Source: Haloarcula sp. DT43 (lineage in GTDB: Archaea > Halobacteriota > Halobacteria > Halobacteriales > Haloarculaceae). Taken from it: 64,000 nucleotides of DNA. Shown here in pieces: positions 59,961 through 64,000 of the stretch. Made by a program: the position numbers and the translations under genes. The stretch is taken from the NCBI RefSeq assembly GCF_037078405.1, contig NZ_JAYMGZ010000002.1, forward strand, positions 558,001 to 622,000, written 5' to 3'. Positions within the stretch are counted from its first letter, which is position 1. Every line of letters begins with the position of its first letter. The notes beneath the pieces were generated by a model that did no database searches, had not been told where the DNA came from, and saw nothing but the letters and a program-made list of their open reading frames with translations.

Positions 59961-60086
59961 TCACTCGCTGGCCGCGTGCTGTCGCTTGAACTGGTGGAGC
60001 ATCTTCCAGAGCGTGTCCTCGTCGACCTTGTTCTCGGTGGCGGCGAGCTGGCGGTACAGGCCCTCTGAGACGGTAATCTCGGGCAT
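59961..60086 (-). CDS. Small 41-residue protein
   Basis: A short reading frame that begins MPEITVSEGLYRQLAATENK and continues VDEDTLWKMLHQFKRQHAASE. The N-terminus resembles the beta-strand-plus-helix opening of small DNA-binding or antitoxin-like proteins, and similar short proteins are common in haloarchaea as I recall. Codon usage is typical and no in-frame stop interrupts. It lies 15 bases from the SRAP gene and faces it; the AT-rich sequence near 60090-60110 may be its promoter. No toxin gene adjoins. Confidence 0.6.
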   Translation of the reverse strand: MPEITVSEGLYRQLAATENKVDEDTLWKMLHQFKRQHAASE

Positions 60087-60205
60087 CACTGGTGGAATAG
60101 TAGCGAGGTGACATAAGCTTCCGGAGACTCGGAACCGAGTGAACCTATTCAGCCCGCAGTATTATGGGTGCAGAGTTAGGCCGACCAACCGTCTTCCACC
60201 GACGT

Positions 60206-61141
60206 ATGCAGTCGTACGCCCAGCGAGACGACGGGACCGTCGCAGCCAGCGTGACCGAACTCATCGGCGACACGCCGCTGGTCTGTCTCGATAGCTTCGC
60301 GGACAATCTGTTCGGCAAGGTCGAGGCGGCGAATCCCTACTCGGTCAAGGACCGCATCGCGCTGTACATGGTCGAGGCGGCCGCCGACTCCGGCGACCTC
60401 CCCGACGACGGGACGGTCGTCGAGGCGACCAGCGGCAACACCGGCATCGGACTGGCCGCGGTCTGTGCCGCCCGGGGCTACGACTGCGTGTTGACGATGC
60501 CCGAGTCCATGAGCGAGGAGCGCCGGCAGTTGCTGTCGGGGCTGGGCGCGGACCTCGAACTCACGCCGGCCGACGGCGGGATGAGCGCGGCCATCGAGCG
60601 CGCGAACGAACTCGCGGACGCGCCGGGAACCGTCCGCGCCCGGCAGTTCGAGAACGAGGCGAACCCGCGGGCCCACCGCGAGACGACGGGCCCGGAAATC
60701 TGGTCGGACACGGGCGGCGACGTGGACGCCGTCGTCGCCGGCGTCGGGACCGGCGGGACGATTACCGGCATCTCGGAGTACATCGAGGAGGAGGTCGGCG
60801 CGGACCTCACCTCGGTCGCCGTCGAACCGAACCAGTCGCAACTGCTCTCGGCGGCCGACCCGGACAGCCACGACATCCAGGGTATCGGTCCCGGGTTCGT
60901 CCCGGACATCCTCCGCCGGGACCTCGTCGACGAGGTGCGGACCGCGAGCAAGGCGGACTCCACCGAGGCGGCCCGCCGACTCGCCAGCGAAGCGGGCATC
61001 ATGGTCGGCATCTCATCGGGGGCGGCGCTGCACGCGGCCACGGCGTACGCGAGCGAACACCCCGACGAGACGGTGGTCGTCGTCCTGCCGGACACCGGCG
61101 AACGCTACCTCTCGACGGACCTGTGGGACGGCGGCGACTGA
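60206..61141 (+). CDS. cysK: Cysteine synthase (O-acetylserine sulfhydrylase family)
   Basis: A 311-residue PLP enzyme of the beta family. The PLP lysine is in EAANPYSVKDRIALYMVEAA, followed by VVEATSGNTGIGLAAVCAARGYDCVLTMPESMSEERR (substrate loop), the phosphate cup GVGTGGTITGISEYIEE, and AGIMVGISSGAALHAA at the cofactor nitrogen. All residues needed for activity are present. Whether it uses O-acetylserine or O-phosphoserine cannot be decided. The ATG at 60206 begins MQSYAQRDDG. It is a single gene. Confidence 0.94.
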   Translation: MQSYAQRDDGTVAASVTELIGDTPLVCLDSFADNLFGKVEAANPYSVKDRIALYMVEAAADSGDLPDDGTVVEATSGNTGIGLAAVCAARGYDCVLTMPESMSEERRQLLSGLGADLELTPADGGMSAAIERANELADAPGTVRARQFENEANPRAHRETTGPEIWSDTGGDVDAVVAGVGTGGTITGISEYIEEEVGADLTSVAVEPNQSQLLSAADPDSHDIQGIGPGFVPDILRRDLVDEVRTASKADSTEAARRLASEAGIMVGISSGAALHAATAYASEHPDETVVVVLPDTGERYLSTDLWDGGD

Positions 61142-61148
61142 GCGGGCC

Positions 61149-61565
61149 TCACCGGACGAACTCGTGGGGGTCCGTGTCCTCGGTCAGTACGCGCCCGTCG
61201 TCCGCCGTCTCGAACGCCTCGCCGGCCAGCAGAAGGTACAGCGAGCACCCGGTGGCGAGGAGGATACCCGCGAGCGGGACCGCGAACGTCGAGCCCGCCA
61301 CGAGGGGGAGAAGTTGGACGACGGCGATACCGCCGAACGCGACGACGCCGACCCAGCGGCTCCACGGTTTCCGGAGCGCGAGCGCGATGCCGGTGGGAAC
61401 GAGGAGCAGTCCCAGCACGGCCTGACTGCCCGCACGGATGAGTGCGCCTGCCGACCCGAGCGAGGAGACGAGTGTCAGTCCCCCCGAGAGGGCGTTGACG
61501 CCACCGAGGCCAAGCGCTAGCACTGCGACGGCGTACAGGCCCGCCTCGCCGTGGTTGTCGAGCAT
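61149..61565 (-). CDS. Small four-helix membrane protein
   Basis: A 138-residue integral membrane protein with four hydrophobic helices: YAVAVLALGLGGVNALSGGL (about 10-30), AVLGLLLVPTGIALALR (about 48-65), WVGVVAFGGIAVVQLLPLVAG (about 71-91), and FAVPLAGILLATGCSLYLLL (about 94-113). A short acidic cytoplasmic tail ends the protein. No family recognised. It faces cysK (gap 7 bases) and is followed upstream on the same strand by the aIF2-beta gene, 61 bases away. Confidence 0.7.
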   Translation of the reverse strand: MLDNHGEAGLYAVAVLALGLGGVNALSGGLTLVSSLGSAGALIRAGSQAVLGLLLVPTGIALALRKPWSRWVGVVAFGGIAVVQLLPLVAGSTFAVPLAGILLATGCSLYLLLAGEAFETADDGRVLTEDTDPHEFVR

Positions 61566-61626
61566 ATTACGACACTGAGCAGGCGTGATAAATGCTTTCT
61601 GTGGTGTCGCCCGTCCGATGAGCGGT

Positions 61627-62238
61627 TTACTGGACGCGGCCGAACGCCAGCGTGCCGCTGATGCTCTCGATGTACGCGTCGACGACCTGGCCCTCGCGCG
61701 CGCCGGAGACGAAGATGGTGTACTTACCCTTCTCGGCGACGCCGTCGCCCTCGCGGCCCGTGCCGGTTATCTTGACCTCGTAGGTCTCGCCCTCTTCGAG
61801 CGTGGGGCGGTCCTGCTGTGCGGTCGAACTCGCGCCCTTGGCGACCGGGCGGAACGCACCGCAGGCCTGACAGCGCAGCATGTCGACGCCGTCCTCGTTC
61901 TTGAGGACGGTGTCGGGCAGGCCACACTCGGAACAGGTGACGTACTCTGCGACGTACGCGTCAACGGCGGCGTCGAAGTCAGCCGTGTCGAACGAGCCGT
62001 TGTAGCGGGCCTCGCCGCCGTCGAACTGGCCGTTGGTCCCGAACTCGCGCTGGATGGCCCGGTGGAGATGCTGGGGGTCCCGCGAGACGGCGTCGGCGAT
62101 GGCTTCGAGGTTCGTCAGGCGTGTGAACGCCCCGTCGGTCTGGCCCTCGGGGTCCGGAATCGAGAGCCGCTCGCCGGCTTCTCGGGGCTGGTCTGGTAAC
62201 ACGTCGTACGCACGCTGCAGAGCGGACTCGTAGTTCAT
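61627..62238 (-). CDS. eif2b: Translation initiation factor aIF2 subunit beta with C-terminal TRAM domain
   Basis: A 203-residue protein. The aIF2-beta part covers residues 1-135: YESALQRAYDVLPDQPRE, the core TRLTNLEAIADAVSRDPQHLHRAIQREFG, and a zinc ribbon in TCSECGLPDTVLKNEDGVDMLRCQACGAFRPV. Residues 145-203 form a TRAM domain, an RNA-binding beta barrel (LEEGETYEVKITGTGREGDGVAEKGKYTIFVSGAREGQVVDAYI). aIF2 carries initiator tRNA to the small subunit. The start at 62238 is preferred over 62244. TRAM fusion is, to my knowledge, usual in haloarchaea. Confidence 0.93.
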   Translation of the reverse strand: MNYESALQRAYDVLPDQPREAGERLSIPDPEGQTDGAFTRLTNLEAIADAVSRDPQHLHRAIQREFGTNGQFDGGEARYNGSFDTADFDAAVDAYVAEYVTCSECGLPDTVLKNEDGVDMLRCQACGAFRPVAKGASSTAQQDRPTLEEGETYEVKITGTGREGDGVAEKGKYTIFVSGAREGQVVDAYIESISGTLAFGRVQ

Positions 62239-62302
62239 ACGCATCAGACGGTGCTGGCACGTAAATGGATTCCGTCACATCTGTGGTTATGTATCGGCCG
62301 AT

Positions 62303-62314
62303 GATATTAATATC
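62303..62314 (+). promoter_or_regulatory. TATA region of the DUF7344-like gene
   Basis: GATATTAATATC is an AT-rich palindrome centred about 27 bases before the ATG at 62336, giving an mRNA without leader. A palindrome over the TATA box could also be an operator. Confidence 0.5.
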
Positions 62315-62335
62315 AAGAGTGGACGAATCACTGAC

Positions 62336-62716
62336 ATGGACCAGTACGAACGGCCGGGGGAGACGGTACGACTGTCTCCCGAGCGACTCGATACGCTGCT
62401 TCGGGCGCTGGCAGCCGAACCGAGGCGGCTGACGTATATCTATCTCGACGAACACGAGTCGGCTGCAATCGAGCCCCTCGCTGACGCGGTCGTGGAGTGG
62501 TCGCGGGCGCGCAGTCGGACCACCGACCCTCCCGACCGCGCCCACATGCCCACCGCGCTCCACCACCGCCATCTCCCGGCCCTCGACGAGGCCGGCATCG
62601 TCTCCTACGACGCCGACGAGCAGACCGCGGCGCTGGCGTCGCTGTCGCCCGCCACGACCGAGGTTCTCTCGAAGATACTCGACCTCGACGCCGTTGGACC
62701 GAGCCGCGAGGACTGA
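62336..62716 (+). CDS. DUF7344-like winged-helix protein
   Basis: A 126-residue protein. LSPERLDTLLRALAAEPRRLTYIYLDEHESAAIEPLADAVVEW is a winged-helix opening like that at 44675-45013, with ALHHRHLPALDEAGIVSYDADEQTAAL forming the recognition part and wing. No cysteine, membrane segment or signal. It may be a transcription regulator; no target is known. It faces the CapA-like gene with a 9-base gap. Palindromic TATA sequence upstream may allow self-regulation. Confidence 0.75.
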   Translation: MDQYERPGETVRLSPERLDTLLRALAAEPRRLTYIYLDEHESAAIEPLADAVVEWSRARSRTTDPPDRAHMPTALHHRHLPALDEAGIVSYDADEQTAALASLSPATTEVLSKILDLDAVGPSRED

Positions 62717-62725
62717 ACGCGGTCG

Positions 62726-63853
62726 CTACTCCGGACACGCCAGCGGCACCCGAAGCCCGAGTCCGTCGCGCTCTATCGGCGTCCCGAAGGGCCGAGAGCG
62801 CGCTCTGAGCGTCTCACGGAGCCACTCCGCCACTGCGTCGTCGGCGCGCCGGACCTGCGCGTACGCGTTCTCGACCGGCGTGAGTTCGAGCGCGGCCAGC
62901 CGCCCGCCTTCGACGCGGAGTTCGAACAGGAAACTCCGGTCGTTGCGGTATCCCTCCTTGACAGCGTAGTCGTCGACGAAGTTGCCGGTGTCGTACATGA
63001 TGGGACGGCCGCGGTACACTTCGACGCCCTGGAGGACGTGGGCGCTGTGGCCGTGGACCACATCGGCCCCGCGGTCGACGAGCCAGCGGGCGAACGCCCG
63101 CTGTGTCTCGCCCGGTTCGGTCACCCAGTTCGGCCCCCAGTGGGCGGTGACGACGAGCAGGTCCGGGTCGGCGTCGCGGGCCGCCGCCAGTGCTCCGCCG
63201 ACACGCCGCCGAGTCAGCGGGTGGCTCGGGTCCAGCGGCGCGTAGGCCGTCCCGGGACGGTTCCGACTGGCGGCGTAGCCCGGCGACTGGTCGGTGACGG
63301 CGACGACGGCGAGAGTGAGCTCGCCGACTTCGACCACCGCAGGCTCGAACGCGGCCTCCCTGTCCGACCCGGCCCCGGCCGCGGCGACGCCGCCGTCCGC
63401 GAGGTGCGCCGTGGTGTCCGTCAGCGCCGCCGGTCCGAAATCGAGCAGGTGGTTGTTCGCCAGCCCCGCGCAGGTCACCTCGGCACGCTCTAGCGCCGGC
63501 ACGGCCCAGTCGGGGGTCGCTCGGAAGTGGAACGTTCGGCCCGGTCGCGGGTCGCCCCGCGTCGAGACGCAGCACTCGAGGTTCGCCACGAGGCCGTCGA
63601 GCGACCGGAGCCGGTCGAGCATCGACCCCCAGACAGCGGTCGGCCCCTCGGGGTCGTCGCGCCAGCGCTCGTCGACGCTCCGGCCCAGCATCACGTCGCC
63701 GACGAAGCCGAGCCGGAGCGCCTCGTCGGTGGGGACCGACGGCGGACACGTCACGGCCACCTCGCTCGCGCCGCCGAGACAGCCGGCGAGACCACCGACG
63801 CCGGCGAGGGCGAGGCCGGCCCGCGAGGCGTCCGCGAGAACGCGCCGTCGCAT
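62726..63853 (-). CDS. CapA family poly-gamma-glutamate synthesis-like metallophosphatase, Tat lipoprotein
   Basis: A 375-residue protein with a Tat signal (RRRVLADASRAGLALAGVGGLAGC) that ends in a lipobox Cys, so it is a lipid-anchored surface protein. The CapA fold follows: LRLGFVGDVMLGRSVDERW, LVANLECCVSTRGDPRPG, ERAEVTCAGLANNHLLDFGPAAL, VTAHWGPNWVTEPGETQRAFARWLVDRGADVVHGHSAHVLQGVEVYRGRPIMYDTGNFVDDY. Metal-binding residues match the family. Capsule polyglutamate synthesis is only one use of this fold. A GTG start at 63862 is possible. Confidence 0.88.
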   Translation of the reverse strand: MRRRVLADASRAGLALAGVGGLAGCLGGASEVAVTCPPSVPTDEALRLGFVGDVMLGRSVDERWRDDPEGPTAVWGSMLDRLRSLDGLVANLECCVSTRGDPRPGRTFHFRATPDWAVPALERAEVTCAGLANNHLLDFGPAALTDTTAHLADGGVAAAGAGSDREAAFEPAVVEVGELTLAVVAVTDQSPGYAASRNRPGTAYAPLDPSHPLTRRRVGGALAAARDADPDLLVVTAHWGPNWVTEPGETQRAFARWLVDRGADVVHGHSAHVLQGVEVYRGRPIMYDTGNFVDDYAVKEGYRNDRSFLFELRVEGGRLAALELTPVENAYAQVRRADDAVAEWLRETLRARSRPFGTPIERDGLGLRVPLACPE

Positions 63854-63904
63854 CGGAGACACGTGGAGAACTGAGGGCGGGACCGACCTTGAATCTCGGC
63901 CCCG

Positions 63905-64000
63905 CTACGCCCCGTCGACGACGTGGGCGTCGGCGGGGTCGAAGCCGACGGTCACCGTCCCCTCGGGCGGGTCCTCGGCCCGGAGCAGGACCTCGCGGCC
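63905..64000 (-). CDS. ABC transporter ATP-binding protein, C-terminal end
   Basis: Only the last 31 codons are present; the gene leaves by the right edge. The sequence GREVLLRAEDPPEGTVTVGF followed by DPADAHVVDGA is the typical TOBE-domain ending of MalK/PotA/UgpC-type importers, which sense regulatory or substrate signals. The transported compound cannot be identified from this. It stops 52 bases before the CapA-like start on the same strand. Confidence 0.65.
   Translation of the reverse strand, partial: GREVLLRAEDPPEGTVTVGFDPADAHVVDGA

Overview
The window is chromosomal DNA of a halophilic archaeon (class Halobacteria). The evidence is high GC, acidic proteins rich in Asp and Glu with little Lys, TATA boxes about 26 bases upstream of many leaderless ATG/GTG starts, archaeal-type ribosomal and RNA polymerase genes, and haloarchaeal families such as DUF5518, DUF7344, PAS histidine kinases and Tat-exported lipoproteins. 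From memory of ribosomal protein sequences and gene order I would place it in or near the Haloarculaceae; I could not test this. It is mostly conserved housekeeping sequence with some accessory islands. No insertion sequence, phage or CRISPR array was seen.

Layout. 1-2800: end of a CitG-like gene overlapping a DUF447 gene, rps17e, an Mrp/Nbp35 iron-sulfur carrier. 2830-9041: a translation and transcription superoperon (tRNA-Ser, rps13, rps4, rps11, rpoD, tRNA-Leu, rpl18e, rpl13, rps9, rpoN, rpoK, eno, rps2). 9240-13480: DUF5518 protein, cytochrome P450, and a sensor kinase with a complete LOV photoreceptor signature. 13500-19330: isoprenoid genes (mevalonate kinase, isopentenyl phosphate kinase, prenyl synthase) interleaved with a disordered membrane protein and RNase J. 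19400-24930: ArsA-like ATPase, PAS kinase, glutamyl-tRNA synthetase, a decayed kinase remnant, an esterase. 24970-30040: ferredoxin and a fixABC(X) electron-transfer flavoprotein operon. 30110-36490: acetyltransferase, LLM flavoenzyme, acyl-CoA ligase, DUF456 pair, TmcA.

36600-38460: rpl7ae, rps28e, rpl24e, ndk behind a leader with a candidate box C/D kink-turn next to the Shine-Dalgarno sequence, then a glutaredoxin-like gene. 38580-42330: msrB and a three-gene GMC dehydrogenase cluster. 42500-50370: two tRNAs, GTP cyclohydrolase III, CBS and DUF proteins, a secreted CARDB-like protein, a UDG-superfamily protein and aroC. 50400-56810: a degenerate receiver, aroA, SDR, ZIP-like transporter, and a KaiC-like ATPase paired with a histidine kinase. 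57047-64000: nickel-pincer-type ornithine cyclodeaminase with a duplicated 3' end, zinc-ribbon protein, SRAP protein, cysteine synthase, aIF2-beta with TRAM, a CapA-like lipoprotein and the tail of an ABC ATPase.

The most notable points are the candidate L7Ae autoregulatory kink-turn, the LOV-kinase, the fused FixC-FixX with a repeat-bearing FixB, the KaiC-kinase pair, the hairpin at the predicted 5' end of the tRNA-Ser/rps13 transcript, and two signs of local decay or duplication (kinase remnant near 23.4-23.9 kb and duplicated gene end near 56.9 kb).
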